Source: a candidate division BRC1 bacterium ADurb.Bin183
GTDB taxonomy: Bacteria; Sumerlaeota; Sumerlaeia; MWCT01
Reading direction: 5' to 3'
DNA length: 56,306 nucleotides
Assembly (NCBI GenBank): GCA_002070185.1
Contig: MWCT01000016.1
Location: forward strand, 1-56,306
Each line of letters begins with the position of its first letter. Positions within the stretch are counted from its first letter, which is position 1. Positions 7,129 to 18,677 of the stretch are shown here, one piece after another. The translations under genes and the position numbers were made by a program. The notes under the pieces were generated by a model. That model was not told where the DNA came from, did not search any database, and saw nothing but the letters and a program-made list of their open reading frames with translations.

Positions 7129-9456
7129 TTGGCAGAGTCGGGATTGAAGCATTATAAAAAACATATCTTTTTAATTCCGCCTGCGGCTTTTGGATTCTTC
7201 ATTTCCATAAGCCAAGTTCTACTTATGCGGGAATTTTTAGTCGCGGCGGGAGGCAACGAACTCCTCATCGGCATCTTCCTATTTGCGTGGCTTGCGGGCG
7301 TTTCTTGCGGTTCTTTATGCGCCTCATGGTTCGCGGATAAAATTTCAAAACCTCTCCAACTCGCCGCAATCTTGCTCTTTGCACAAGCTGTTTTCATGCC
7401 ATCCAGCATCATTATCATTAGATGCATGCGGCATATCTTTTCCGTCCCGACGGGGGAGTTTATCCCGCCCGGACTTTTTTTTAGCGGCGCCCTCTTGACA
7501 ATTTTCCCTTTCAGTTTTTTAACCGGATTGAACTTTTCACTCCTGAGCCGCGCTCTGGCGCAACCGATGGAAATCGGGAGTATATCCATCGGACGCATCT
7601 ATTCCTCAGAAGCTTTTGGAAGCATCGTCGGCGGACTCCTTTTCACCTTTGTTCTCGTCAACGCCTTTGCGCCCATGCCCATCGCTCTGCTTGTCGCATC
7701 AATTCTTTTATGGGCGGCGCTTCTATTCAAATTTATCCCAAAACATGATTCATTTAAAATCCTAAATATCCTTCTTTCAGCCGGCATCTTATTCTTTCTC
7801 ATCGCCGTTAGCCCTTTCGGCAATGTGTTGGATCGCCGAATCTCTCAATGGAGGCTAAACTCTATCGCACCGGGCTATCGCATCATTGATGAAACGGAAA
7901 CGCCCTATCAGCATTTAAGCCTTGTCTCCGCCGGCGGTCAAGGCTCGACGATGTGCCTGCTTGCTAACGGCTCCTTCATTTCATCATTCCCGGAGCCTTA
8001 TGGCACGGCGGAGGATGTCCATTTCATTACGACCATGTGCCAGCAGATGCCTCGGCGAATTCTGATTCTGGGCGGAGGCAATCCCCAAATTCTCGAAGAA
8101 CTTTTAAAATATCCGGTTGATCATATTGATTACGTGGAAGCGGATCATAAGGCTTTGCCGTTTTTGGAAAAGCGGCTTCCCGCCGGAATCAAATCGGCGC
8201 TGAATGATAAACGAGTCCGCGTCCACAGCTCGGATGCCCGAACATTTGTTCGCCAATCATCCGCCGCTGCCGACCCTTATGATTTAATATGGACAAACCT
8301 GCCGGAACCATCAACGGCAGAAATCAACAGATTTTATACAGTTGATTTCCACGTTGAGTGTCGGGAATTGCTCGGCGCCGGCGGAGTTTTTGTAACCTCC
8401 TGCAGCTCGGCAGTCAACTATTTCGGCGAAGCGGTCAGCCCTTATGTTCAGTCGCTTTTCAAAAGCCTTCAAGCCGTATATCAGGACGTTCAAGCAACCC
8501 CCGGCACGCGCATGATGTTTTTTGCCTCGCCCGATAAAGGCGCCCTGACCTTTGATGCGGCAACGCTTGCCAGACGTTATGAAAACCGCCGCATCGCATC
8601 GGATTGGTTTTCTCCCAATATTTTTCAATCGCTCCTTGAATTAAACCATATCGAATCAACCCGCGCAGCCCTCGAAAAAAACCTCGATAACATCCCGCTC
8701 AACACAGATTTAAATCCTATATCCTATTTATACAATTTACGTTTGTGGGCAAAGAAAATGGGAAGCCGCGGCGAACATCTTTTTGCATCCATTGCCGCGC
8801 TCAAATTTCGCCACATCATCGCAATTTATTTATTTTTATTTGGCGGATGCCTGTTATATGTGGCAGCCAAACGCAGGCAAAAATTAAAACCGGAAAAATT
8901 CGCCGTATTTTGCGCCATCGGTTCAACAGGCGCCTGCGGAATCGCCGCAGAAATTCTTTTGCTTTATTTGTTTCAGAGCATCTATGGCAGCGTATATCAA
9001 AAAATCGGATTATTCTTCGCCTGTTTCATGACTGGACTGACTTGCGGTTCCTTCCTTGCGGTTCGGTTACAAAATCTGCCCATCTTCCAGTCTGATTCAA
9101 AAACTCACGGACTCCTCTGGGCGGATGGATTTTATTGGGCGTTTCTATTCGCATCGAGCCTTCTTCTGCCGCGATGGCTGCCCCCGGAGTATTTCTTTTA
9201 TCTGATGACCTTGCTGGTTGGTTTTCTTACAGGATTTGAATTCCCTCTTGCGGCGTGGATTTATCAAGAAGGCAAAGATGGCGTTGGGAAGGTTGCCGGA
9301 CGGATTAACATGGCTGATAGCCTTGGGGCGGCAATCGGAGCATTTGCAACCGGTGTGATACTGATGCCCGCACTCGGCATACCCCTCACATTCATCTTAT
9401 TAACTTTTATAAAACTCTCCTCATTCACTCTTCTCAAAGCGGCAACGCCAAAATAA
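7129..9456 (+). CDS. Polytopic membrane protein with a spermidine-synthase-like domain
   Basis: 775 residues in three parts. Residues about 10-235 hold several hydrophobic helices ('FGFFISISQVLLMREFLV', 'GIFLFAWLAGVSCGSL'). Residues about 240-500 form a SpeE-like Rossmann methyltransferase fold, with 'ILILGGGNPQ', an acidic 'VEAD' and 'SSDAR'. Residues about 540-770 contain further helices. Canonical polyamine synthases have a GGGDG motif and a catalytic Asp in 'DSTDP'; here these read GGGNP and 'TNLPEP', so aminopropyl transfer is doubtful. Such fused membrane forms are widespread and of unknown function. The start is uncertain: TTG at 7129 follows a stop codon directly, TTG at 7144 is an alternative, and no clear ribosome site is seen. 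The downstream gap 9457-9745 separates it from groES. Confidence 0.85.
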   Translation: MAESGLKHYKKHIFLIPPAAFGFFISISQVLLMREFLVAAGGNELLIGIFLFAWLAGVSCGSLCASWFADKISKPLQLAAILLFAQAVFMPSSIIIIRCMRHIFSVPTGEFIPPGLFFSGALLTIFPFSFLTGLNFSLLSRALAQPMEIGSISIGRIYSSEAFGSIVGGLLFTFVLVNAFAPMPIALLVASILLWAALLFKFIPKHDSFKILNILLSAGILFFLIAVSPFGNVLDRRISQWRLNSIAPGYRIIDETETPYQHLSLVSAGGQGSTMCLLANGSFISSFPEPYGTAEDVHFITTMCQQMPRRILILGGGNPQILEELLKYPVDHIDYVEADHKALPFLEKRLPAGIKSALNDKRVRVHSSDARTFVRQSSAAADPYDLIWTNLPEPSTAEINRFYTVDFHVECRELLGAGGVFVTSCSSAVNYFGEAVSPYVQSLFKSLQAVYQDVQATPGTRMMFFASPDKGALTFDAATLARRYENRRIASDWFSPNIFQSLLELNHIESTRAALEKNLDNIPLNTDLNPISYLYNLRLWAKKMGSRGEHLFASIAALKFRHIIAIYLFLFGGCLLYVAAKRRQKLKPEKFAVFCAIGSTGACGIAAEILLLYLFQSIYGSVYQKIGLFFACFMTGLTCGSFLAVRLQNLPIFQSDSKTHGLLWADGFYWAFLFASSLLLPRWLPPEYFFYLMTLLVGFLTGFEFPLAAWIYQEGKDGVGKVAGRINMADSLGAAIGAFATGVILMPALGIPLTFILLTFIKLSSFTLLKAATPK

Positions 9457-9745
9457 ACGTTCCCTCATGATACACTTCACCATAATAAAAACCTTTCAAG
9501 TGTGTCAGAATGGCTGGATTAAACGTTGTATATGGTTTATGGTTCATTGAATAAGAAAATCCACCGGCGCTAAAGAGCAGGTGCTAACTTCAATAAAAAG
9601 AATTATTTGAAATTCAAACGTTTGGCATTTTAAAAATCGCCAACATTCTGGAATAAAATGGAACAAAGTTTGCATACCTATTAAACCCGAATATTCATAT
9701 TCAACAATTTCGCCCAAAAAGCGAGGGAAAGGAGGGAGTATCATT

Positions 9746-10039
9746 ATGAAGTTTAGACCCCTTGGCGACAGGATTCTTGTCAAACGTATGGAGGAAGAGG
9801 AGCAAAAATCCCCAGGCGGGATCATCATCCCCGATACAGCCAAAGAAAAACCCCAACGAGGAGTCGTGACCGCTGTTGGCAAAGGCGCCATTAACGAAAA
9901 AGGCGAGCGCATTGCAATGGAGGTCAAAGTGGGAGAAGAAGTCCTCTTTGGAAAATACTCCGGAAACGATGTCAAGATTGATAATGACGAATATCTGATT
10001 CTCAAAGAAAGCGAAGTCCTCGGAATTATTGACAAGTAA
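9746..10039 (+). CDS. groES: Co-chaperonin GroES
   Basis: 97 residues, the full normal length. It caps the GroEL ring during ATP-driven protein folding in the cytoplasm. '[13 protein letters not shown]' at the N-terminus, the mobile loop '[18 protein letters not shown]' and the C-terminal '[13 protein letters not shown]' are diagnostic. A strong AAGGAGGGA ribosome site lies before the ATG. The 289-base gap upstream must hold the promoter; I found no convincing CIRCE element. groEL follows after 60 bases, the usual bicistronic order. Confidence 0.98.
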   Translation: MKFRPLGDRILVKRMEEEEQKSPGGIIIPDTAKEKPQRGVVTAVGKGAINEKGERIAMEVKVGEEVLFGKYSGNDVKIDNDEYLILKESEVLGIIDK

Positions 10040-10099
10040 TTCACAAGGACACATTTCGCCAATTATGGTGAATGAAAACACTACCAAAGAAAGGGGTAG

Positions 10100-11737
<1,638 letters not shown>

Positions 11738-11774
11738 AATGAATAATCGCAAATATTGCGGTTGAATAGTTTCA

Positions 11775-11805
11775 GGGCGGCAAAGGACGCCAACCTCTGC
11801 CGCCC
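11775..11805 (+). terminator. GC-rich hairpin between groEL and dnaK
   Basis: GGGCGGCA (11775-11782) pairs perfectly with TGCCGCCC (11798-11805) across a 15-base loop. Only ATTTCTCC follows, not a proper T-run, so it may be a partial terminator, an mRNA-stabilising 3' end for groESL, or a regulatory hairpin. Confidence 0.45.
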
Positions 11806-11899
11806 ATTTCTCCGCAAAACTCAAGTTGCGCCGATTCTGCAGATTTTGACTTCTGTAAAATCAGCGGAATTTGAGGATAATAAAGGAGGATACAAACCT

Positions 11900-13822
11900 A
11901 TGAGCAAGGTTATCGGAATAGATTTAGGAACTACATTTTCTTGCGTTGCCGTTATGGAAGGCGGGCAGCCGGTGGTCATCCCCAACCAAGAGGGCGCGCG
12001 CACAACACCGTCCGTCGTCGGATTTACCAAAGATGGCGAAATCCTTGTCGGGCAGATTGCGCGCCGACAGGCAATCACTAACCCGGAAAACACCGTCTTC
12101 TCCATTAAACGTTTCATGGGACAGCGTTATGATGAAATCCCCGCAGAAGTTAAGCAGGTTCCCTACAAAGTTTTGAAAGATTCAAAAGGCATGGCAGTCG
12201 TGGAAATCAGCGGCAAAACATATACCCCGCCGGAAATCTCCGCCCATGTGCTTATGAAGATGAAAAAAACAGCCGAAGATTACCTGGGAGAAAAAGTCAC
12301 CAAAGCCGTCATCACAGTGCCCGCCTATTTCAATGACAGCCAGCGGCAGGCAACCAAAGACGCCGGGCAAATCGCCGGGCTCGAAGTCCTCCGTATTGTG
12401 AACGAACCGACCGCATCTTCTCTGGCTTACGGAATGGACAAGAAAAAAGATGAAAAGATTGCAGTTTATGATTTCGGCGGCGGAACTTTTGACATTTCCA
12501 TCCTTGAACTCGGAGAGGGCGTATTTGAAGTCAAAAGCACCAACGGAGACACGCACCTGGGCGGCGATGATATTGACCAGATTATTATAGATTGGCTGGC
12601 TAATGATTTCAAGGCGCAAAATGGCATTGACCTCCGCAAGGACAAAATGGCGACTCAGCGCCTCAAAGAAGCCGCAGAAAAGGCAAAGATAGAACTTTCC
12701 TCTTCCATGCAAACAAATATCAATCTGCCATTCATCACCGCAGATGCCTCCGGTCCCAAACACCTTGATGTCAGCCTCACACGTTCTCATCTCGAACGCC
12801 TGATTATGCCCCTTGTCGAAAGAACCATCAAACCATGCGATCAAGCTCTCAAAGACGCCGGATTCAGCACATCCCAGATAGATGAAGTTATCCTCGTCGG
12901 CGGTTCAACACGCATCCCGCTTGTTCAGCAAAGAGTTAAAGAATTCTTCGGCAAAGAACCACACAAAGGAGTCAACCCCGATGAAGTGGTTGCCATCGGA
13001 GCCGCCATCCAAGCAGGTGTTTTGGCGGGCGAGGTGAGCGATATCCTGCTTCTTGACGTAACCCCGCTTTCGCTGGGCATTGAAACTCTGGGCGGAGTGT
13101 CCACCGTCCTTATATCGAGAAATACAACCATCCCCTCAAAGAAAAGCGAAATCTTTTCCACAGCGGCGGATAACCAAACGGCGGTCTCCATCCACGTTCT
13201 CCAAGGCGAGCGACCGTTGGCGCGCGATAACCGCACACTCGGACGCTTTGACCTCATAGGCATTCCCCCCGCGCCACGAGGCGTTCCTCAGATTGAAGTA
13301 ACCTTTGACATTGACGCCAACGGTATCGTCCATGTTTCCGCCAAAGACCTCGGAACCGGCAAGGAACAAAGAATCCGCATCGAATCCTCCAGCGGATTGA
13401 GCAAGGAAGAAATTGACCGCATGGTCAAAACCGCAGAGGAGCATTCTGAGGAAGACCAGCGCAGACGTGACGAGATAGCACTGCGCAATCAGGCAGATTC
13501 AACCATCTATACGATGGAAAAGATGCTTAACGAGGTTGGAGATAAAGTGCCTCAAGAAGAAAAGAAAAATATTGAAGAGGCTATCGAAAATTTGAAAAAA
13601 ACACTTGCAGGAAGCGATAATGAAGCCATAAAAACCGCGCTTGACAATTTGAATAAAGCATCCCACCGACTTTCTGAAATTCTTTATAAGGCGGCGGGAG
13701 CGCAGCCAGGCGCCGGACCGACACCCTCAGGCGGCGGAGCCTCGGCAGGGGCTGCCTCCCCCAATGCCCAAGAAGGCGAAGTCGTTGATGCGGAATATGA
13801 GGTTCAAAATGGCAATAAATAA
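11900..13822 (+). CDS. dnaK: Molecular chaperone DnaK (Hsp70)
   Basis: 640 residues from the ATG at 11900, which has a perfect AGGAGGA ribosome site 9 bases upstream. A longer frame from 11756 adds an unrelated extension and is rejected. The nucleotide-binding domain shows '[14 protein letters not shown]', '[12 protein letters not shown]' and '[12 protein letters not shown]'; the linker has '[19 protein letters not shown]'; the C-terminus '[11 protein letters not shown]' matches the usual acidic tail. The segment after '[12 protein letters not shown]' carries the insertion found in Gram-negative-type DnaK. GrpE, DnaJ and HrcA, frequent neighbours, are absent here. The last 14 bases overlap the start of rpoZ, so the two are translationally coupled. 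Confidence 0.98.
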   Translation: MSKVIGIDLGTTFSCVAVMEGGQPVVIPNQEGARTTPSVVGFTKDGEILVGQIARRQAITNPENTVFSIKRFMGQRYDEIPAEVKQVPYKVLKDSKGMAVVEISGKTYTPPEISAHVLMKMKKTAEDYLGEKVTKAVITVPAYFNDSQRQATKDAGQIAGLEVLRIVNEPTASSLAYGMDKKKDEKIAVYDFGGGTFDISILELGEGVFEVKSTNGDTHLGGDDIDQIIIDWLANDFKAQNGIDLRKDKMATQRLKEAAEKAKIELSSSMQTNINLPFITADASGPKHLDVSLTRSHLERLIMPLVERTIKPCDQALKDAGFSTSQIDEVILVGGSTRIPLVQQRVKEFFGKEPHKGVNPDEVVAIGAAIQAGVLAGEVSDILLLDVTPLSLGIETLGGVSTVLISRNTTIPSKKSEIFSTAADNQTAVSIHVLQGERPLARDNRTLGRFDLIGIPPAPRGVPQIEVTFDIDANGIVHVSAKDLGTGKEQRIRIESSSGLSKEEIDRMVKTAEEHSEEDQRRRDEIALRNQADSTIYTMEKMLNEVGDKVPQEEKKNIEEAIENLKKTLAGSDNEAIKTALDNLNKASHRLSEILYKAAGAQPGAGPTPSGGGASAGAASPNAQEGEVVDAEYEVQNGNK

Positions 13823-14096
13823 TACCGAACGGACAAACCCGAGTTTGGAAATGGACGGCGAAGAATTGCTCAGCAGATTCAACCAAAATACGGACAAATA
13901 CTTTTTGGTGAACATCATCGCCAAACGAGCCCGCGACCTTGTTGATGGCGAAAAACCGCAAGTTGACCCATCGGGAACCATTCGCCCCAGCGAGATCGCA
14001 CTGCGCGAACTGACCAACGCGAAACTTAAGGTCACGCCCAAGGCAGGCAGAAACAAACTGGTGGACATTGTCCGCGAAGTTTCCGAACGCAGCTAA
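13809..14096 (+). CDS. rpoZ: RNA polymerase omega subunit
   Basis: 95 residues. Omega binds the beta-prime C-terminus and helps RNA polymerase assembly. The block '[19 protein letters not shown]' followed by 'PSEIALREL' is the omega signature (compare 'NRFELVLLAARRARQL...ALREI'). The start is taken at ATG 13809, with a GAGG site six bases upstream inside dnaK; ATG 13851 is a weaker alternative and ATG 13764 lies too deep in dnaK. Coupling of omega to DnaK is unusual. A strong terminator follows 21 bases after the stop. Confidence 0.85.
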   Translation: MAINNTERTNPSLEMDGEELLSRFNQNTDKYFLVNIIAKRARDLVDGEKPQVDPSGTIRPSEIALRELTNAKLKVTPKAGRNKLVDIVREVSERS

Positions 14097-14117
14097 AAAA
14101 ATCGCTGAATTTCATCT

Positions 14118-14158
14118 TGACAATCCACCCGTTAAAAGTGGATTGTCATTTTGTTTGA
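14118..14158 (+). terminator. Rho-independent terminator after rpoZ
   Basis: An 11-bp stem, TGACAATCCAC (14118-14128) with GTGGATTGTCA (14138-14148), has a 9-base loop and is followed by TTTTGTTTG. It ends the groES-groEL-dnaK-rpoZ unit. Confidence 0.85.
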
Positions 14159-14291
14159 TTGTGTTGTCTCGCATGTTAATCCGGCAAAAAAATTAGGAGG
14201 TGTTTCTTTTACATTCAAAGTTGCAGTTAAGTGCCTGTTGATTGTTCCCTGTTAAAAAAATCCAGTAGTCTGAACCTGAAGAGGTGGTAAA

Positions 14292-14651
14292 ATGGCAGTT
14301 GTTAAAGCGGATAAGCCGGGTAAGCTCTTTTACAAAATTAACGAAGTCAGCCGCATCACAGGAATCAAGCCCTATGTCCTTCGTTACTGGGAGACCGAAT
14401 TTGAAAGTCTCAAACCCCAGAAGGATGTCAATGATCAGCGGCGTTATCGCAAGGAGGATATTGACCTGATTTACAAAATCAAAAATCTCCTGTATGATGA
14501 ACGCTTTACGATCGCAGGGGCGCGCAAACAGCTCAAAGATTCCCGCAACGGCGTTACTGTGAATGAACGCGGGGCGCGCATCGTAGCAATATCGAACGAA
14601 CTGAGCGCCATCCGCAGCGAGCTGACGGAACTCTTGAAATTATACGCATGA
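14292..14651 (+). CDS. MerR-family transcriptional regulator
   Basis: 119 residues. The winged-helix DNA-binding domain spans residues about 13-80: 'YKINEVSRITGIKPYVLRYW', then 'RRYRKEDIDLIYKIKNLL' and 'FTIAGARKQL'. The C-terminal 35 residues form a short helix suited to dimerisation and have no Cys or other effector motif, so no ligand can be named. A GAGGTGG ribosome site lies close before the ATG. The stop is only six bases before tRNA-Pro, so both are probably one transcript ended by the terminator at 14740. Confidence 0.93.
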   Translation: MAVVKADKPGKLFYKINEVSRITGIKPYVLRYWETEFESLKPQKDVNDQRRYRKEDIDLIYKIKNLLYDERFTIAGARKQLKDSRNGVTVNERGARIVAISNELSAIRSELTELLKLYA

Positions 14652-14657
14652 TTTAAT

Positions 14658-14733
14658 CGGGGCGTAGCGCAGTTGGTAGCGTACCTGAATGGGGTTCAGG
14701 TGGTCGCTGGTTCAAGTCCAGTCGCCCCGACCA
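14658..14733 (+). tRNA. tRNA-Pro (anticodon GGG)
   Basis: The acceptor stem CGGGGCG (14658-14664) pairs with CGCCCCG (14723-14729), followed by discriminator A and an encoded CCA (14731-14733). The anticodon stem CCTGA/TCAGG encloses the loop ATGGGGT, with anticodon GGG at 14691-14693 and G37. The T-arm GGTTCAAGTCC is present. It reads CCC and CCU codons. Confidence 0.97.
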
Positions 14734-14739
14734 TCATTA

Positions 14740-14775
14740 AAAAGGGGAATGGGAAATTCCATATCCCCTTTTTTA
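14740..14775. terminator. Bidirectional terminator between tRNA-Pro and the GH130-like gene
   Basis: AAAAGGGGA (14740-14748) pairs with TCCCCTTTT (14764-14772), with an inner ATGG/CCAT extension. T-rich tracts lie on both sides in the respective directions, so it can end merR-tRNA transcription from the left and GH130-like transcription from the right. Confidence 0.8.
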
Positions 14776-14791
14776 TTGGATGTGATTTTTT

Positions 14792-15709
14792 TTAACGGCA
14801 CGCATCTATCAATTCTTGAATTATCCCCGTTGCCAAACAAACGCAAGTGTCCGCAGCTCCGTAATAAACCTTGATGGTGCCATCCTCCTCAGGTATCGCC
14901 CCATTCGAAAAAACGCAGTCAATCGTCTCGCCAGAACGCTCATAAGGTTCGCGCGGCGTCAGAATGAATTCCGGACATTGCCCAACCACCTTGTAAGGCT
15001 CTTCCAAATCCAAAAGGATGACCCCCAAGCGATATACATAATTGCACGCCAGCCAGACCCCGTGAATGATAACCAGCCACCCCTCCGGAGTTTTGATAGG
15101 CGAGGGACCGATACCCCACTTTTCCCGCATCCATGTTTGCGGCTTTAATTCCACGATTCTGTGGCGACCCCAGTGAATCAAATCCGGCGAAAATGAAATC
15201 AAATTCACCGCCATGTTGCCGTTCATGGGGCGCTCCATGCGGACATAGCTGCCCTTTATCCGCTCGGGGAAAAGAGCGCAATTGCGATTCCACGGCGGCG
15301 TGAAAAATGGCAGACGCTCGAATGATTTGAAATCGCTTGTGCGGATGCAGCCGATGCGGACAATCTCCCCAAAATTCTGGGCGCAATAGGTGATATAATA
15401 AACCCCTTCAAGATACGTCACACGGGGATCATATCGGTGATATTCCCAGATTTCCGTTTCAGGGTCAGGAGCAATGGGAATCGGTTCAGGCTCGATGCGA
15501 AAATGAATGCCGTCGCTGCTGCGGGCAATATGCAGCTTGTTATCGCGGCGCCCGTCCTCCACCCGCGGGACAAGGATGTATTCATCGCCAAATTTCACCG
15601 CCCCGCAATTATAAACAGCGTTAGCGTTAAATGGCAAATCCTTGTAAGTCAGTATTGGATTCCCCGGATACCTTTTAAGCAACTCGGATTTAAGCGATAC
15701 GTTCATCAT
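14792..15709 (-). CDS. GH130-like glycoside phosphorylase/hydrolase
   Basis: 305 residues with the five-bladed beta-propeller pattern of family GH130 (mannoside phosphorylases and relatives). Blocks that fit are '[14 protein letters not shown]' at the N-terminus, '[21 protein letters not shown]', '[16 protein letters not shown]', '[13 protein letters not shown]', 'RMERPMNG', '[19 protein letters not shown]' and '[14 protein letters not shown]'. GH130 enzymes usually phosphorolyse beta-mannosides to mannose-1-phosphate; the exact sugar cannot be read here. The start codon (two adjacent ATGs, 15709 and 15706) lies inside the 3' end of the upstream hydrolase gene (20-base overlap), so translation is coupled. 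There is no signal peptide, so it should act in the cytoplasm. Confidence 0.88.
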   Translation of the reverse strand: MMNVSLKSELLKRYPGNPILTYKDLPFNANAVYNCGAVKFGDEYILVPRVEDGRRDNKLHIARSSDGIHFRIEPEPIPIAPDPETEIWEYHRYDPRVTYLEGVYYITYCAQNFGEIVRIGCIRTSDFKSFERLPFFTPPWNRNCALFPERIKGSYVRMERPMNGNMAVNLISFSPDLIHWGRHRIVELKPQTWMREKWGIGPSPIKTPEGWLVIIHGVWLACNYVYRLGVILLDLEEPYKVVGQCPEFILTPREPYERSGETIDCVFSNGAIPEEDGTIKVYYGAADTCVCLATGIIQELIDACR

Positions 15710-16628
15710 TTGATTGCTTCTTTAACCGTTCAATAAATTGTAAAATATCGCGGCGCATCTCCGCCGTTTCACTATGACCGATGTTATATGTCGCCATGCG
15801 CCAGTTTTCCGGCGCCCCTTCGTTTTTGTAAACCTTCTTCAATTCCGAATCAACCGCCAGCGACCCCGCAAGAGGAGTGAGGTTATCCTCCGTTCCGATG
15901 AGAGATAGGTGAGCCCTCGGCGCAATCAACGCATTTATCTCGGCGGCATTAAAATGCTTAAGAAGCCCCGGCACATAATAATAAACCCCATGAGCATCCA
16001 GACGATTCAAATCGCGCAAAGTTTGGAAATCCGTAAGGCAGCAGATATCCACGCATACTTTGATGCGAACATCGAGCGCCGCAACCCAGTATGCCATCGT
16101 GCTTCCCATTGATATGCCAAGCGTTCCCAGATTTGATGCGTCCACATCTTCGCGCGCTGCAAGAAAATCAATTGCCCGCAAACTATCGTAAACCATCATC
16201 CCCCACAAAACGCGCCCCTCCCAGAGCATGTCTTTGAAAAGGGCGGATTCGGTTTTTCCCGAGCGTTCGCCAAATGCCCATTGGTCAATACAAAGCGCCG
16301 CAAAACCATGGCGAGCCAGCGTCTCCGCATACGGGGGCTTCTGAAGAATGGAGCGCCCGTGAATTAACTCCTCCTTGCCCAGCTGATACTTTCCGCCATG
16401 AGCGTGATTATATAAAATAGCAGGATATGGCGGCTGCGATTTAAGCGGTTTTGTGAAATAAGCAGGCACAGCTTCCAAGCCGTTCAAATCCAGTTCCCAT
16501 TTTTCAAGGATGAAATACTCGCCGGAGTTTTCGGAAATTTTCCGAGATTGAATGGGGCGCGACCTTTTCGGCAAATCGCCAAGAAGGCAATATAACTTTT
16601 CGCGCGCTTTTTCTTGATTAAAAACCAT
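15690..16628 (-). CDS. Alpha/beta hydrolase (dienelactone hydrolase / acetyl-xylan-esterase type)
   Basis: 312 residues. The nucleophile elbow GISMGS places the catalytic Ser at 173, with 'GTEDNLTP' (D248) and '[11 protein letters not shown]' (H285) completing a plausible triad; 'YNHAHGG' near residue 77 would form the oxyanion region. No signal sequence is visible. It overlaps the GH130-like gene downstream, which suggests removal of ester groups from the sugar that GH130 then cleaves, but this is inference. An AGGA ribosome site lies upstream of the ATG. Peptidase S9-type or carboxylesterase activity is also possible. Confidence 0.85.
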   Translation of the reverse strand: MVFNQEKAREKLYCLLGDLPKRSRPIQSRKISENSGEYFILEKWELDLNGLEAVPAYFTKPLKSQPPYPAILYNHAHGGKYQLGKEELIHGRSILQKPPYAETLARHGFAALCIDQWAFGERSGKTESALFKDMLWEGRVLWGMMVYDSLRAIDFLAAREDVDASNLGTLGISMGSTMAYWVAALDVRIKVCVDICCLTDFQTLRDLNRLDAHGVYYYVPGLLKHFNAAEINALIAPRAHLSLIGTEDNLTPLAGSLAVDSELKKVYKNEGAPENWRMATYNIGHSETAEMRRDILQFIERLKKQSNDERIA

Positions 16629-16746
16629 CCGCTTTCAGTCCTGTCATAAAATATATATCTTCTTCTCCATATACTCATTGGCTGTAAAGAGAAAAACATC
16701 AAGAAATCATTTGACGCGGCGCGCTCGTTCACATCAATTATCACCC

Positions 16747-17298
16747 ATGTTTTTGCTGAACGAAATCCTATATTTATTCATGCTTTGCAGTTTATTATTC
16801 ATTGTCCTAACGCTTTTATATACGGATATAAAACGCCTTAAAAAAGAAAATGAATTCCTGAGCAGGTTGGAGGCGCTACGGGAAAAAGTCGGCATGCCCC
16901 AAGCAGATTTAATCTCGCAAGAATCCGCCGCCCGGTTTGCCTCTGACTGGATAACCGCATGGAATAATCATGACCTCGAACAAATCATGCTATATTATAC
17001 GGATTACATTTGCTTCACATCCCCTTTGGTTGCCAGCGATTTTAATGAGCCATCCGGAACTATCATCGGTAAAGACGCACTGCGGGCATATTTCCAAAAA
17101 CGGATGATTATGTTTCCCGACCTTCATTTCGAGTTGGTCGAAGTTTTCGCGGGGGTGAATCAAATTGCAATATTCTATAAAGAATTGAACGGAGGGCTTG
17201 TCTCAGAAACGATGATTTTCAATTCGTATGGACTGATTACAAAAGCGGCTGTTTGTTATTCCAATTTACCTGAACAAAAGCAATTCGCCAGCCTTTAA
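16747..17298 (+). CDS. Membrane-anchored SnoaL-like (NTF2-fold) protein
   Basis: 183 residues from the ATG at 16747; a TTG at 16678 in the same frame would add 23 basic residues without a family match. Residues 2-27 are one hydrophobic helix, followed by a short charged coiled-coil segment (about 28-50) and an NTF2/SnoaL-like domain (about 55-170) with 'ARFASDWITAWNNHDLEQIMLYY' split features, 'IIGKDALRAYF' and 'FPDLHFELVEVF'. SnoaL-type domains can be polyketide cyclases but most are of unknown role. It runs opposite to its neighbours, and its last 33 bases overlap the 3' end of the phosphohexomutase gene. No clear ribosome site is seen. Confidence 0.75.
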   Translation: MFLLNEILYLFMLCSLLFIVLTLLYTDIKRLKKENEFLSRLEALREKVGMPQADLISQESAARFASDWITAWNNHDLEQIMLYYTDYICFTSPLVASDFNEPSGTIIGKDALRAYFQKRMIMFPDLHFELVEVFAGVNQIAIFYKELNGGLVSETMIFNSYGLITKAAVCYSNLPEQKQFASL

Positions 17299-18669
17299 CG
17301 TGCGGCGCACATCCTGAATATCCGGACCGCCCGCATAAATGCGCCCTTTGGGCTCGGTGTCCGAAACCCTCATCAACATCCAGCAACCGTTTTGCAGATA
17401 AAACTTTATTCCGTCCCGAGTATCCACTCGCGCAACTTTTGAACCGCCGATTTTTAACGGCGTTTTTTCCAGAAGGGTATTAAGATTATCTTTCAACTTC
17501 GCCTGTTCAAACACGCGATCCATTCGAATATACTCCACCTTGTGAAAACGCCGTCCCATGGCTTGAACCATTTTTGCCAGCGGCATTTTTCGCGCTGCTA
17601 TCATTTCAAGAATCAGAAGCCCTGATAAAAGCCCATCTCGTTCGGGTATATGGTTTTTGAAACAAACGCCGCCGCTTTCCTCGCCGCCAACAAGAATATC
17701 CTCTTTCAAGACCACCTCGCAAACGTTCTTGAATCCTACCGGAACTTCATGGCATCGAGCGCCGAACGATTCGCAGACTTCGTCAAATAGATTATCTGTG
17801 GAGGTTGTCCGCACGGCATCGCCTTTCCAACCGCGCGTCTCAGCAAGATACTCATATAAAAGAGGCATGATGTAATGCAGCGAAACAAAACGTCCCGACG
17901 CATCAACAACTCCGATACGGTCGGCGTCGCCGTCTGTCGCAAGCCCGACGTCGCATTTTTCGCTTCGGACAAGTTTCGCAAGAGGCGCAAGCAAAGGCGG
18001 CGCCGGCTCAGGCAGATCGTAATCAAAAAGAGGGTTGCGCTCCGTTCTTATTGAAACTCTGCCGATTTGCGTTCCCCGCAGCAATTCCTCGAAAATATTG
18101 CCGCCGGTGGCGCACATAGAATCAATCGCAACTTTTATATTCGCTTTTTTAAGGATGGAAAAATCCGCATATTTTTTCAGCGAATTGATATAGGGAGTGT
18201 AAAAATCATACAAAGGAATTTTATCTGCATAAACCGGTGCATGCGAGGACGCCTTTTTAATATTTTTTAGATGCCGCGTCACCGCTTGTGTAAATTCGGG
18301 CATAACCGGACCGCCGTAATTTGCCTTGAATTTGATGCCGTTGTAAAAATGCGGATTATGGCTGGCGGTAATCATAACCCCGAAAGCAACATCGCTGCCC
18401 CGCCCAGCAAAAGACAGCGCCGGCGTGGGAATGGCGCGGTCGTTGAGCGCCGCCTGAATTCCCGCCGCAGTCAATTCGTCATAAACGGCGCGAGCAAAAA
18501 ATTCGGACATAAACCGGTAATCGTAACCAATGACAACGCGCTTCTTTTCGATGCCGCGTTTTTTTGCCAGCTGCGAAAGCGCTTTGCCAACTCGGCGCAC
18601 ATTTTCATAAGTGAACGATTCCCCAATGATACCGCGCCAGCCGTCCGTTCCAAAATATACGCTTTCCAT
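17266..18669 (-). CDS. Phosphoglucomutase / phosphomannomutase family (alpha-D-phosphohexomutase)
   Basis: 467 residues. It interconverts hexose-1- and hexose-6-phosphates through a phosphoserine. 'FGTDGWRG' at the N-terminus, the active-site loop TASHNP with S103, the metal loop 'DGDADRIG' and the sugar loop 'GGEESGG' are all present; the C-terminal phosphate-binding 'RVSDTEPKGRIYAGG' completes four domains. The start is taken at ATG 18669, with GAGGG five to six bases upstream; ATG 18681, which overlaps the preceding TGA, is possible. It may feed glucose-1-phosphate to GlgC or hexose-1-phosphate to glycan synthesis. Mannose versus glucose specificity cannot be decided. Confidence 0.93.
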   Translation of the reverse strand: MESVYFGTDGWRGIIGESFTYENVRRVGKALSQLAKKRGIEKKRVVIGYDYRFMSEFFARAVYDELTAAGIQAALNDRAIPTPALSFAGRGSDVAFGVMITASHNPHFYNGIKFKANYGGPVMPEFTQAVTRHLKNIKKASSHAPVYADKIPLYDFYTPYINSLKKYADFSILKKANIKVAIDSMCATGGNIFEELLRGTQIGRVSIRTERNPLFDYDLPEPAPPLLAPLAKLVRSEKCDVGLATDGDADRIGVVDASGRFVSLHYIMPLLYEYLAETRGWKGDAVRTTSTDNLFDEVCESFGARCHEVPVGFKNVCEVVLKEDILVGGEESGGVCFKNHIPERDGLLSGLLILEMIAARKMPLAKMVQAMGRRFHKVEYIRMDRVFEQAKLKDNLNTLLEKTPLKIGGSKVARVDTRDGIKFYLQNGCWMLMRVSDTEPKGRIYAGGPDIQDVRRTLKAGELLLFR

Positions 18670-18677
18670 ATTTTCCC

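Noticed and set aside
9564..9643. CIRCE-like half site near 9579 and a TTGGC/GCCAA near-palindrome at 9622-9643 upstream of groES
   Set aside because: The half site matches only one arm of the CIRCE consensus (GTGCTAA) and has no partner arm at the right spacing; the palindrome is short and imperfect.
11756..11899. N-terminal extension of DnaK
   Set aside because: The true start has a perfect ribosome site at 11884-11890 and the canonical '[11 protein letters not shown]'; the extension covers the groEL-dnaK gap hairpin.
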